Of a stretch of 64,000 bases of DNA, positions 10,674 to 43,439 are shown one piece after another. Below the pieces are notes generated by a model. The model ran no database searches. It saw nothing but the letters and a program-made list of their open reading frames with translations, and was not told where the DNA came from. This DNA is from Physella acuta. Its lineage: Eukaryota > Mollusca > Gastropoda > Physidae. Location of the stretch: contig NW_026732310.1 of NCBI RefSeq assembly GCF_028476545.1, forward strand, positions 26,001 to 90,000. The letters are read 5' to 3'. The translations under genes were made by a program, and so were the position numbers. The number at the start of each line of letters is the position of its first letter. Position 1 is the stretch's first letter.

Positions 10674-11401
10674 TGTTACGACCCCAAGTGATCTTTACCT
10701 GGGTTTGGTCCCATCGAGGAGGGCCAGGTAATTAGAATGAAATGCTTAGGCATGTTAATGCACTGGCCAGCATAGGCCGTGAGAGACTGGGGGTCTTGAT
10801 GGCCACCACGGATCCGATTCCACGCATGTGGGCGGGGCTTACCTGGTGTCTTGGGGTCCTAGCTATTAACGACGTGGCCAAGAACTCGTGATTTACGGCT
10901 GGGAAAACCTTCGAGGTCGGATAGGGCCGAGGGGACCGTCATGGACGGATATGACCTAGGGTCAGGCCTTAATTAAAATCGTTCCCACGGTGTAGAACGG
11001 GGGACGAGTACTTTAGGAGGGTAGACCGGAGACTAACGGACACACTCACACTCTCGACACACACACGGAGACGGACGGACGTCTCGGATAGCTAGGTTTA
11101 GGGGAGACAGACACGGGTCGTCTCTGTGAGCTAGTGGAAAGCCACGACATGTATTAGACTTAGGCTAGGCTTGACAGTTAGGGACAAGTAGGGCAGTCGA
11201 ATTAAGGACTATAGTTGTTTTAGATAGTTGTGTATTTTTCTTCTTGTGTTCCATGTGGTGGCGGGTTAATGTTAGATGTTGTATTTTGTGGCGAATAAAT
11301 AGAGATTACTGAAGTTGGCATTTATTCATTTTTATTTTTTCTTCTTCTTGTTTACGATCCCCTGACTAGTTCGAAAGGATTAGAGAAGGGGGTACGTAAC
11401 A
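10674..11401 (+). repeat. Left LTR, 728 bp
   Basis: Identical in my reading to the right LTR. It contains a likely polyadenylation signal (aataaa, about 11295) near its 3' part. Confidence 0.92.
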
Positions 11402-11706
11402 ATTGGCGGCTAGAGTCCGGGATAGGACAGACAACGAGTTGAATAGTTTCTTTTGATGCCATTTTCAGTTGGGGGCTCACGAGCTTGTGTTTTAGTTTTA
11501 AGTTTTATGAGTAGTGAGAGTAAAGTTGTTCACGGAATCAGGAGAGTTTTCCAAACATTGAGTAAGTAGCGAGCTTATCACCTTTGTATTGACACTGAGT
11601 TTATTTTTCTTGATTTTTATGTTGGTCCAGTAGAGCTGGAAATCTTTATTTTTATTCAGTATAGCTGGAGGGATTAATGCCCAGTATACTTGAATGTTTT
11701 TTGTGT

Positions 11707-11994
11707 GGTCCAGTGGAACTGGAGTGTTCGGGTTTATTCAGTACAGCTGGAGGGTCATTCCCAGGTACGTGAATAAATTCGTAATTTTTGTTTGGTTTGC
11801 TCAGTATAGCTGGAGGGTCAATTCCCAGTATACGTGAGTAAATCGTTTGTGGTCCAGTGGAACTGGAGTGTTCGGGTTTATTCAGTACAGCTGGAGGGTC
11901 ATTCCCAGGTACGTGAATAAATTCGTAATTTTTGTTTGGTTTGCTCAGTATAGCTGGAGGGTCAATTCCCAGTATACGTGAGTGAATCGTTTGT
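11707..11994 (+). repeat. 144-bp tandem duplication in the LTR element leader
   Basis: The block starting 'ggtccagtggaactgg' at 11707 recurs at 11851, a 144-bp period. Both, and the sequence around them (11620-12040), are built from a shorter 'cagtatagctgg' motif. It lies between the left LTR and the open reading frame. Confidence 0.85.
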
Positions 11995-12173
11995 GATCCA
12001 GTGTAGCTGGATATTTAGTTTGGTTGGCCCAGTATAGCTGGTGTCTACCTGTTTCAAGTGTCAAAGGTGATAGCCCTACTTTTAATGTTTAAGTTAAAGT
12101 TGTTTGTTGTGAGCCACACTTTTTGTTAGTTAACCGCCACCATTTAGCTTGATAAGTTCCGTAAGTGTGAATC

Positions 12174-14063
12174 ATGGACGTAATGAGTTTTATTGAGTGT
12201 CCAACTCTAGAAGTTTTAGACAGGTTTTGTCGCGTAGAGTTGTTGCGACTAGTTGAGGAGCTAGGACTAGAGGTTGATGTCTCGGATAGAGATAGAGTTC
12301 TACGAGATCATATTTGTGTTGAGTTGGTAAATACAGGTAGATTAGAGGAGGAGTGTCTAGACTCGATAGAATATTATGAGATCGGACGTATTAGGGTTGA
12401 AGAAATTGAGAGAAAGTTTCAAGTTAAGTTGTTAGAGATCACGAGAGAAAAAGAGGATAAGTTGGTAGAGATCAGGAGGGATATATTCATGTTAGAATCT
12501 TGGAAGGAAATTAACATTAAAAGTTTAGAGAAACTGTTCGGACATGAAGTTAAACTATTAGAGATCAGGAGGGAACGGGATTTACTTAGGCTATGGGAGG
12601 AGGCACAGCTTAGTGGGTTGTTTGACTTTCCAGAATCTGTCTCTGTTTTCTCTCAGGCTAGTGTAGTAGTTTCCGAGGATCGGTATAGAGATGAAGATAG
12701 TTTGTTGTCTGATAGAGTTGGTAGCGAGTTTTGTCAGTCTCAGACTAAGGCTGCCACTAGCTTTGGCTCAGTCCCTGAAGTCGACTCTAACCTAGCACAA
12801 CCAGCACAAACGTCAAAACGTGCTGATAGCTTACGAGTCGAGAGTTGTGTGCCGACAAGTACTGAAGACAGTCAGCAAGTTATTGGTTTAGATAAAATCA
12901 CGGCAACCACTCTGATGTTGACCAGTCATGAAAAGGGGCTGTCAATATCTGACCCAGTGGATACAACCACCGCGGATGTCACGGCGACCACTCTGGTGTT
13001 GGCCAGTCATGAAAAGGGGCTGTCAATATCAGAACCAGTGGTTACAACTACCGCTGAAACCACGGTAACCACCGAGAGAGTGAATAACCATGAGAACAGG
13101 CTGTCCTCGTCTGAACCTGAACCAGTAACTGCATCTGATCAAGACCTTACTACTTGTCATCTTGAAAGTGTCATGACCTTAACTGGAGGTCATGTGGAAG
13201 AGGACCCACATCTTCAATTAGACGTGTCAACAAATCTTCTGCTAGCATCGGTAACGGACGAAATCGTTACCCATTGTGCGGGAGGTGAGCCTAACACGGG
13301 CTGTCCTCCCTTTATCACAGCAGTGTTTAATTTCTTCCCGACTAAGTCCAGCAATCTGGAGGCCATGACCTTAACTGGAGGTCATGTGAATGGTGACCCA
13401 CATCTTCAATTAGATGAGTCAACAAATCTTCTGCTAGCATCGGTAACAGACAAAATTGTTACCCATTGTCTTGGAGGTGAGCCTAACACGGGCTGTCCTC
13501 CCATTATCACAGCAGTGTTTAATTTCTCCCAGACCAAGTCCAGCAACCTGGAGGCCATGACCTCACCTGGAGGTCACGCGGATGGTGTTCTACATCCCGA
13601 GTTTGAGGAGACGACGAATCTTTTGTCAACGTCGGTGACAAGCGTAGTTGTTACCTCTTGTTTAGGAGTTGAGCCTAACTCAGGCTTCCCTCCCCTTATC
13701 ACGGAGGTGATTTATTGTTCTCTGACCGACCCGGTCAAAACCAACAACCCGGAGACGGTGACCTCAGCGGGTCACGCTACTTCTCTCAACCGAGGGTGCG
13801 TACAAGCGAGCGCACACCCCATTGCTTTCACGGAGACGGGGCGTGTAGTCGTTCCCTCTTTGTGTGCCTCGATGTTCAGGATTAACATCGAGTCAAAACA
13901 TGGCACTAGTGCAAGCTGTCCTGTGAAGCCACGCCTTATGTGCGAGTCGTTATTGGTGTGGACGGACAATACTTCTGTTTCTAAAATTGTGCCGCGCCGG
14001 TATAAAGTTCGGCTTAAGTTTTATGTTTACGGACTCATGATGACCCGAAAGACGGAAAACTAA
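12174..14063 (+). CDS. LTR-element open reading frame, gag-like N-terminus, no pol domains
   Basis: A 629-codon frame that fills most of the interior of the LTR element. Residues about 1-150 are charged and helical with leucine-rich and 'EIRRE' segments, resembling in character the pre-capsid region of gag-like proteins of mollusc Ty3/Gypsy elements. Residues about 230-320 hold two to three degenerate copies of a Thr/Ser-rich unit including SHEKGLSIS. Residues about 334-525 are three tandem 64-residue units (nucleotide starts 13173, 13365, 13557), each with a TGGH segment, an LLLAS-type segment and a GEPN-GCPP segment. No capsid homology region, zinc knuckle or enzyme was recognised. The function is unknown; it may be a structural or selfish accessory protein. 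Confidence 0.6.
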   Translation: MDVMSFIECPTLEVLDRFCRVELLRLVEELGLEVDVSDRDRVLRDHICVELVNTGRLEEECLDSIEYYEIGRIRVEEIERKFQVKLLEITREKEDKLVEIRRDIFMLESWKEINIKSLEKLFGHEVKLLEIRRERDLLRLWEEAQLSGLFDFPESVSVFSQASVVVSEDRYRDEDSLLSDRVGSEFCQSQTKAATSFGSVPEVDSNLAQPAQTSKRADSLRVESCVPTSTEDSQQVIGLDKITATTLMLTSHEKGLSISDPVDTTTADVTATTLVLASHEKGLSISEPVVTTTAETTVTTERVNNHENRLSSSEPEPVTASDQDLTTCHLESVMTLTGGHVEEDPHLQLDVSTNLLLASVTDEIVTHCAGGEPNTGCPPFITAVFNFFPTKSSNLEAMTLTGGHVNGDPHLQLDESTNLLLASVTDKIVTHCLGGEPNTGCPPIITAVFNFSQTKSSNLEAMTSPGGHADGVLHPEFEETTNLLSTSVTSVVVTSCLGVEPNSGFPPLITEVIYCSLTDPVKTNNPETVTSAGHATSLNRGCVQASAHPIAFTETGRVVVPSLCASMFRINIESKHGTSASCPVKPRLMCESLLVWTDNTSVSKIVPRRYKVRLKFYVYGLMMTRKTEN

Positions 14064-14601
14064 TTTGTGTTTCAAACCTATTAGAACTGTTCCCAAGATA
14101 GACTGTTTCATGTTTTCCCAGGACGCAAGTGTCCTAATCAAAATGAACTGTTTTCAGGCTTAAAGAATGTACCTTTTACATGTCTTGTTTGAAAAAAAAA
14201 AATGTGTTATTGATGTTTTACATGATGTTGAATTCGTGACAGTTTTTAATTGTATTGACAGGTTTTGTTGACTGATGACGTAACTATCAGTAAAACGAAG
14301 ACTGTTGGTTTCAACATTGAGATTATGTGCGACAGTGACATATGTGTTGCAGATTTGCGGTTTTATTTACTTTGATGTCTATGTTTGATGACATTGTGGT
14401 TGGTGTATTTAGTCAAACTTGTTATTATGACTAGATCATCCACGTTTCTTATTTCTTTTTATAATGATGATGTTAAATTGTTTTAGTCCTATTTAGGTTT
14501 ATTCTGGGACTTTTGAGGAGTTGTGAGATTGGGCTGGTGGTCTAATAAGAAATGTTCAATTAATTCACCAAGTGGCGAATTAATTTCTTGAAGGGGGGTG
14601 G

Positions 14602-15325
14602 TGTTACGACCCCAAGTGATCTTTACCTGGGTTTGGTCCCATCGAGGAGGGCCAGGTAATTAGAATGAAATGCTTAGGCATGTTAATGCACTGGCCAGCA
14701 TAGGCCGTGAGAGACTGGGGGTCTTGATGGCCACCACGGATCCGATTCCACGCATGTGGGCGGGGCTTACCTGGTGTCTTGGGGTCCTAGCTATTAACGA
14801 CGTGGCCAAGAACTCGTGATTTACGGCTGGGAAAACCTTCGAGGTCGGATAGGGCCGAGGGGACCGTCATGGACGGATATGACCTAGGGTCAGGCCTTAA
14901 TTAAAATCGTTCCCACGGTGTAGAACGGGGGACGAGTACTTTAGGAGGGTAGACCGGAGACTAACGGACACACTCACACTCTCGACACACACACGGAGAC
15001 GGACGGACGTCTCGGATAGCTAGGTTTAGGGGAGACAGACACGGGTCGTCTCTGTGAGCTAGTGGAAAGCCACGACATGTATTAGACTTAGGCTAGGCTT
15101 GACAGTTAGGGACAAGTAGGGCAGTCGAATTAAGGACTATAGTTGTTTTAGATAGTTGTGTATTTTTCTTCTTGTGTTCCATGTGGTGGCGGGTTAATGT
15201 TAGATGTTGTATTTTGTGGCGAATAAATAGAGATTACTGAAGTTGGCATTTATTCATTTTTATTTTTTCTTCTTCTTGTTTACGATCCCCTGACTAGTTC
15301 GAAAGGATTAGAGAAGGGGGTACGT

Positions 15326-15329
<4 letters not shown>
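14602..15329 (+). repeat. Right LTR, 728 bp
   Basis: Direct repeat of 10674-11401, preceded by the polypurine-like tract and followed by a (TA)n run that belongs to hAT MITE copy B. Confidence 0.92.
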
Positions 15330-15417
<88 letters not shown>

Positions 15418-15418
15418 T

Positions 15419-15496
<78 letters not shown>
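15330..15496. repeat. (TA)n microsatellite of hAT MITE copy B
   Basis: Long alternating TA tract with a few breaks; with the short (TA)n at 10659-10673 it made up the microsatellite that received the LTR element. Confidence 0.9.
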
Positions 15497-15498
<2 letters not shown>

Positions 15499-16594
15499 AA
15501 CACAAAATACAAACATAGGATACTCATTACTGGTCTGTTCGGGTTTTGAAAAAAAAAAGTGTTTATTTTAAACAAATTACAACATCATATCATGTGTGTA
15601 AGTGCATTAGTGTGTTTTGTGAAAATCAGTGTTTTTTTTATCTCTGCTATATGACCTCGTAGCCTCTAGTCGGTCAAAAGAATGTAAACCATGAAAGCTT
15701 TGTATAAGTAATGGTGTCTGGTGTTATGTTAATTTTTATGTTTTTTTGTATTTATATTATTAATTTGAAATACATTTCCTTTTTATACAATGTCATTCTT
15801 TAGTAAGTACTTTATAAAAAAAAAAAATAATTAAGAGAAGCAATTGCTTTTTTAATTTGTTTACTATTAAAAGGAGCTTATTAGCACCTCTATTTGATAA
15901 TTTTATAAAGGGAAATAAGTCTTGGAAGTGGTTTGAACGTTTGCTTATCTTTGAATAGTTTGATTGTTGGAGAAAGAGAACTCGGCTTTCACATTGGTTT
16001 AAAAACAAAGGGAAAAAGAATATACAAGAGCGTGGGGTGGTGTCTATAGAATAAAGAGAATCCAACCGCAGCTACGGTAATCTTTTTTTACAAAACAACC
16101 ATCAAGTAAAAAATGCAAGAAAATTTGATTTTAAACCATAAAAAAATTATTATGGTCGGCTGTGGTCCCCTAAATGGCGTAGGCCCCCCCGCATTGCGGG
16201 GTCTGGCGGCACTGTAGTTCCGCCCCTGATTGTCCTACCTCCAATGCCACTATAAATTCTTTTAAATGCCCGAACTAAATTGTTTTTCATGAACCAACAT
16301 TAATTCACAAACAAATCGAGCCCTTAACAGCTAAATTCCACCAATTTTAAAGTTTTGATAATGTTTAATTTACAACAGAAAAAATCTGTTGCTTAAAAGC
16401 GAGCACAGAAGTGTAAAGGTATGATATACATGATGTTTACATGATAACAGCATCTTGTTTTGATAACCTACAAGCATACTGCAGGTAGGAAGGTATAGCG
16501 TGGACCATTCTCCCCACACACTGAGTTGAAACAGCCTTTAACCGACTCAATTATGGATGTCATAGATAGATGACCCTTAAATTAAAACATACTA

Positions 16595-18152
<1,558 letters not shown>

Positions 18153-18236
18153 GTTGTATTACATTTAGAGTGTTGGATAAGCTAACTCTAAAGAATGTTG
18201 ATGAAGGAGTCCCACTGGCAGGTGTCATATTCAATG

Positions 18237-18600
18237 AGACCGCTTTGCCGGGAGACTTAGTCTCTACAGAAACGGTATTGTCAGTGGTCCTTTTGTCTGG
18301 AGCCAAATTGACAGGAACCTTTTTGTCGTGAGCCAAAATGACGCTAGCCTATTTGTCGGGAGTCGTAATGACGGGGGCCGTTTTGTGGAAAAAACTAAAT
18401 GACGGGAGCCTATACGTCGGGAGCCTAAATGACGGGAGCCTATTTGTCAGGAGCCTTATTGACTGGAGCCCCTTTGTCAGGAGCCTATATAACGGGGTCC
18501 ATTTGTCGCTGGCCCTTTTGACGGGGCCGATTTGACGGGGCCGTTTTGTCGGGGTCGTTTTGACGGGGCCGTTTTGTCATTGGCCGTTTTGACGCCGCAC
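18237..18600. repeat. Right minisatellite array, inverted relative to 10222-10596
   Basis: Units such as 'gacgggagcctatttgtc' and 'gacggggccgttttgtc' are reverse complements of the left array units, with the cggccc type again outermost. It ends near the gcac at 18600. Confidence 0.86.
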
Positions 18601-19371
18601 GAGTAGTATTATATATAGTATATATTAGTAGTTAAGTATAAATAGTAGGGTAGGTCTACATTTACTAGTAATAAGCACCGGCTTAATTAGTATCAGCAAT
18701 TTAGTTACTTTCTATTAGGCCCATATCTACTAACTATTCTTAGATCTAGTAGACCAAGTATTAATACTTTCGAACTTTCAGAAAATGCAATTAAGTTAAT
18801 AATTAATTAGGCCTAGATCTAAATGTAATGTAAACATTTTAGATATGTGAATAGGTTGTATTTGTATATTAATATTTAAAACACATGTAAAAGTATTTAA
18901 TCTGAAGTATGTAGGTTTTAATTCTGTTATAGAATCAATGTAAGTAATATGACTACCTTTTTACGTTAAGCTACAGCTATTGACTTGTGTCCATATTATT
19001 TAGGGCTTAAACACTAAACACTTAAGCCTGGCAGCCTCTAGAACAACAATGTATATCATTGTGATGAGAATTGCCTGTAGAATTTAGTTACGATTTTTAT
19101 TATCGTGCTAAAGTAATGTATAATAAACTGGAACGCAGTAGGCCAAGGGAAAGTTGGCCAAGGTTAGATCAGTTAAGGAGTGTCGAATGGGGAGGTGTTG
19201 TCTAATATGCTTGTAGTGCAACCGGAAAGCGTCAAGAAATTAAAAAAAACAACGCCTACGCCACTGATCTCAACAGACCTCCAACGTCACAGGTCCACAT
19301 ACTGTATCACTCTGTAACTCAATCTACTAACACTTGTTTCTGCATTCAATCCATTCTATATATCTCTCAGA
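18601..19371. other. No gene seen
   Basis: AT-rich sequence with no supported gene or complete element. Confidence 0.5.
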
Positions 19372-19992
19372 ATCTCGTGATCTTTATTCATGGCTTTGCA
19401 CAGTTTAATAATAATAGTCTAATTCTTTTTTAGTAATTCCAGCTACGTCACAACAGTTTCATAGTAGCTATAAATAACTCAGTTCAGTTCTGGCCTTGAC
19501 CTTGTCCTTATTGAAAACCAGATACATTGTTTTTGTAACTACACTGGTTAGATTCTATGAAATTCAATTCTGTATGTGGCGTTTAAAGAACTGTGCAAAA
19601 ACATGAATAAAGATCACTAGATTCTGGTTTTCTCTACTACAGTACGCTGGCTGTCAAAAGAAATGGGAATCGTGTTTTTGAATGGAAAGATCGAGTCAAG
19701 TTGTTCTTGGAAGTGCAAGAGAAACAAAACCTTTTGATATACTTAAACGACAAAGAGTGGTTGGACAGTGTAGCATACTTAGCATATATATTCAAACATC
19801 AACATAAGATTAACCTGAAGCTTCAGTGAAAATGAATGAATATTTTTTCTTTACATGATAATCTCTGGGTATTTTTATAAAAGCTGCAAAAGTGCCGAAG
19901 AAAAATTAATCTTGGAAATATTCCCATGTTTGAGAAACTCTGCAGTGTAGATTCTAGTAGTTTAATCTGATTGTGGGATAAATAAAATAAAA

Positions 19993-21544
19993 GGTAATCT
20001 ATCGTTTTGGGTACGTAAAATCGCCCGCGACTTGTAATTTGAAAAACAGGTGACTCCTTAAATTGTAATAATTATTTCACATTTTGAGGAGGATTTATGT
20101 TTTGAAAAATACAAAAATGTTTCCTTGTTTCATTTATGTACCTGTTTTTAAACAATTGAATTAAAACTTTTCAATAATAAATGAACACCAACGATGTTTC
20201 CAACAGATGCAACCATGCTCATTTACTATAGCAGCCATCTTGTTAAAGTTTTATTTTTATAGACTTATAGCGCGAGATTCAGGCGGAAGTCACTCTATTT
20301 TACAAATGGCTGCTGTTTATATAGCAAATCTTGCTTGCAGACACTGCTGTTTAAAGTTAATTTCTGGCCTATATTGATATATTTAGCCATTGATTTAGGT
20401 TTATTATTCATTTATCTATAATATTTGACACAAACATATCACAATATACTTCTATTACAGCCTTGACAATGAAGTAACGTTTTCGTACATTGATACTAAT
20501 GATAGCCGCGGGCGATTTTACGGATTGTAGGAAAAAAAGTCACAGGAAAAAAAAACACAGGAAAAAAAAACACAGAAAAAAAGTCACAGGAAAAAAAGTC
20601 ACAGGAAAAAAAGTCACAGGAAAAAAAGTCACAAATATATATTTGCATGATATTTGTTAATACTTTTATATATTAAATATTTAGAGAGTGCAAATTAACT
20701 TAGGATTAATTAAATGTAATGTAATGTGTGTAGGCTGTATACGCATAGGAATTTTTATAATTCATCTAAAAATATTTATTATGAAGTATGTAGATTGTAC
20801 TTATTTTAAACTTAAGATTAGTAGCATTTAATAGAATGCTCCAGAGTCCACGGTTTTCATCGTGTTATTTTTAAATACCATTAAATTACCGTGAAATGGT
20901 AAGTTCATCTGACTTGCTGCCCTCAACTCATGGCAACAATAGTTATGTTTAGTTCAACCACCTTTACTGCCCACATGTATCACGCTCATTACATAACAAA
21001 ACTTAGGATCAAAACAGAAAGCCGACAAGGTTCAAAGGCTGTTAATTGACGCATAACGTCAACAACACAAAAATGTTCGGACAATGCCTACTGAGGAGAG
21101 GCCGACCAGAGAATAGCCTAAGGCAAAATGTGCCTAAATTTCTTTTATAATTAACTTTTCTACCGCGTATTTAACTAAATACGTAACAAAAGTTGAGATT
21201 GTTGTGTTAATTATCTTAGAGTATTTTTACTTACAATTATTATAAATCATAATGCTTTTAACGTCTATAAATAATTCATGCTATCAAAAAATACAACCCA
21301 CAACAATAAACATACAAAATTTTACAATTCTTAACAAATTAATAAAAATATTTCTAAAAAGATTGTTGTGACTTTTTTTCTGTGACTTTATTTCTGTGAC
21401 TTTTTTTCCGATAAAATTTTTCCACTGTGACTTTTTTTCTGTGACTTTTTTTCCTAGCAAAAACTGTGACTTTTTTTCTGTGTTTTTTTTTCCTGTGACT
21501 TTTTTTCCGTTTACCATTTTACGTACCCAAAACGATAGATTACC
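19993..21544. mobile_element. TIR element (GGTAATCTATCG ends) with 8-bp target duplication
   Basis: The ends GGTAATCTATCGTTTT and its complement at 21533-21544 are flanked by AAATAAAA on both sides (19985-19992 and 21545-21552). Without the nested 993-bp insertion it is about 550 bp, like the 577-bp copy at 39969-40545. An 8-bp duplication with GG- ends does not settle the superfamily; hAT usually starts CA, so Merlin-like or another group is possible. No transposase. Confidence 0.88.
20523..21515. mobile_element. Small foldback element with inverted GTCACAGGAAAAAAA minisatellites
   Basis: It is flanked by ATTTTACG on both sides (20515-20522 and 21516-21523), an 8-bp target duplication inside the right terminal repeat of the outer element. 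The left end carries about seven units of gtcacaggaaaaaaa (20529-20632) and the right end the reverse complement (about 21366-21510). The 730-bp middle is AT-rich without a coding region. Confidence 0.85.
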
Positions 21545-22137
21545 AAATAAAAATTTGAAAGAGATTTCTGGGCATCTTGAATTTCTTGAAAAAGAACTGT
21601 GGCGTTATTTTTCTGGGCTGAAAGAAAAAGAATCTGCATTCACTCGTTACCCATTATCTGCTACCCTTGATGTTTCCAGCATTCCCGATGAATTGTAAGA
21701 TGAATTCTTAAATTTGCCGAAAGATTCCACATCACGGACCGTGTTAAATGAAAAACTGCTCACACAATTTGATGTAGTATACACCATTCATACTCAATCC
21801 TTAAATTGATTCCCTTTTGAGTTTCAGTTTCTTTTGTGTCTACATATCTTTGCGAGAATAGTTTTTCAACACTTTTCCAATTAAAAACAAAACAAATAAA
21901 TTAATTAAATGTTGAGAATGATAAGAGGTTGGCGTTGACAAAAACTCAACCGCGAATGTTGAGGCTTGTTAATTCACCTCATCGTATTAAACAGTTATCT
22001 CGAAAATGTACTAGAAAATCTTATTTTAGTGCTTATTAATATTGACTTTTTAATTCTATGGGGGCATAACACTGGTCACTTACTATTTACAAAAGAGGAT
22101 CGCAACTTGAAAAAGTTTCGGAACCTCTAGCCTCAGT

Positions 22138-22734
22138 AGTTATTCATAAATGATAACACAAACCTATGAAAAAGAGGGGGGCAGTCAGACTGTCATGAAA
22201 TATTTTTTTTTAAGAATTAAAGATGATGAATAGTGATTGAGGGGTTGGTTGGAAACAAATAATGCAGTTTTTTTTTTTAGCTTCTGTCTAATTGTGAAAG
22301 GATAGTTAGTACTAGGAATAATGAGAGGTGAGTTAAACAAGACAAAATTTGTATGGATACTCCACAGGTAAAAAAAAAATTTTGCTGTTCAGTTAAAGCC
22401 TCAACAATTACATATTAATGGTTATAATTTCAAAAGATTTCAGGACAAAATTTATCATAAATGTTTAAGTAAATTAAAAATTTGTGATAATTTTAATCTG
22501 ACATCTTTTACTTGCATATGTTTTAATAAAATGTTTACTATAATCACGCTTATCCATTTCATCATTATATATTTTGCCTGTGAAATAATTTATCCTGAGG
22601 TCTTTTGTCACAGACAATTGTCCTGTCACCTATATTAACTTACATGTTTAAATAATTACTTTGTAATTTGAACTATTGAATTAAAGAGAGTGTTTCATCC
22701 ATAAAGAAAATCAAGACAAAATAAAAGTCTATGA
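22138..22734. other. Region upstream of the RING-NHL gene
   Basis: AT-rich, no element or clear TATA/initiator arrangement that I would defend. The promoter or a 5' untranslated exon of the RING-NHL gene may lie here. Confidence 0.35.
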
Positions 22735-43233
<20,499 letters not shown>

Positions 43234-43429
43234 CTTCTTTTCCATCTATCTTCTTAATCATAATTTATGATTAGTTAAAATTTGATTTGATGAACCTGCA
43301 ATCCACTTTTAGATTAAACTGCTAACTACTGTCCATTTATATTGTCAAAGTTCATTTTTAAATGCTTTTAAAAGTTAATTTTGCACTAGTATTTTAAAAA
43401 TGTATTATTCAGCTATTGTAATTTTAAAA

Positions 43430-43435
43430 ATTAAA
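43430..43435 (+). promoter_or_regulatory. Possible polyadenylation signal ATTAAA of the RING-NHL gene
   Basis: ATTAAA about 200 bases after the stop codon, in an AT-rich 3' region. It is the commonest variant of AATAAA. Not proven. Confidence 0.4.
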
Positions 43436-43439
43436 GTAC

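Larger units (their letters stand above)
10674..15329 (+). mobile_element. Young non-autonomous LTR retrotransposon (Ty3/Gypsy-like, no pol)
   Basis: Two direct 728-bp LTRs (10674-11401 and 14602-15329), starting TGTTACG and ending GTAACA, flank a 3.2-kb interior. By eye the LTRs look identical, implying a recent insertion. A primer-binding-like TGG lies just inside the left LTR and a purine-rich tract (about 14591-14600) just before the right one. The flanks are compatible with a 4-bp duplication of ATAT, but the target is a (TA)n run so this is not decisive. No protease, reverse transcriptase, RNase H or integrase was recognised. As an element without pol it looks structurally complete. Confidence 0.9.
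10597..16228. mobile_element. hAT MITE family 1, copy B, interrupted by an LTR element
   Basis: It opens CAGTGGCGGAACTA and closes TAGTTCCGCCCCTG, with ATTGTCCT on both sides (10589-10596 and 16229-16236). It lies inverted relative to copy A. Its own sequence is only about 980 bp; the rest is the LTR element 10674-15329, which went into its (TA)n tract. Confidence 0.92.
19372..22137 (+). mobile_element. hAT (ZBED/SCAND3-like) fossil, interrupted by nested elements
   Basis: Reading 19588-19850 gives a decayed hAT transposase: TEVRWLS-like 'tacagtacgctggctgtc', then a 'LFLEVQEKQ' type stretch and 'EWLDSVAYLAYIF'. After the nested insertion, 21556-21710 continues with 'ISGHLEFLEKELWRYFSGL' and 'SIPDEL'. 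The right end near 22137 is a degraded 'gaaaaagtttcggaacc', matching the terminus of the copy at 46920-48671. The left end is not defined; 19372-19410 is an inverted piece of 19588-19626. Several stops and frame breaks are present. Confidence 0.75.
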
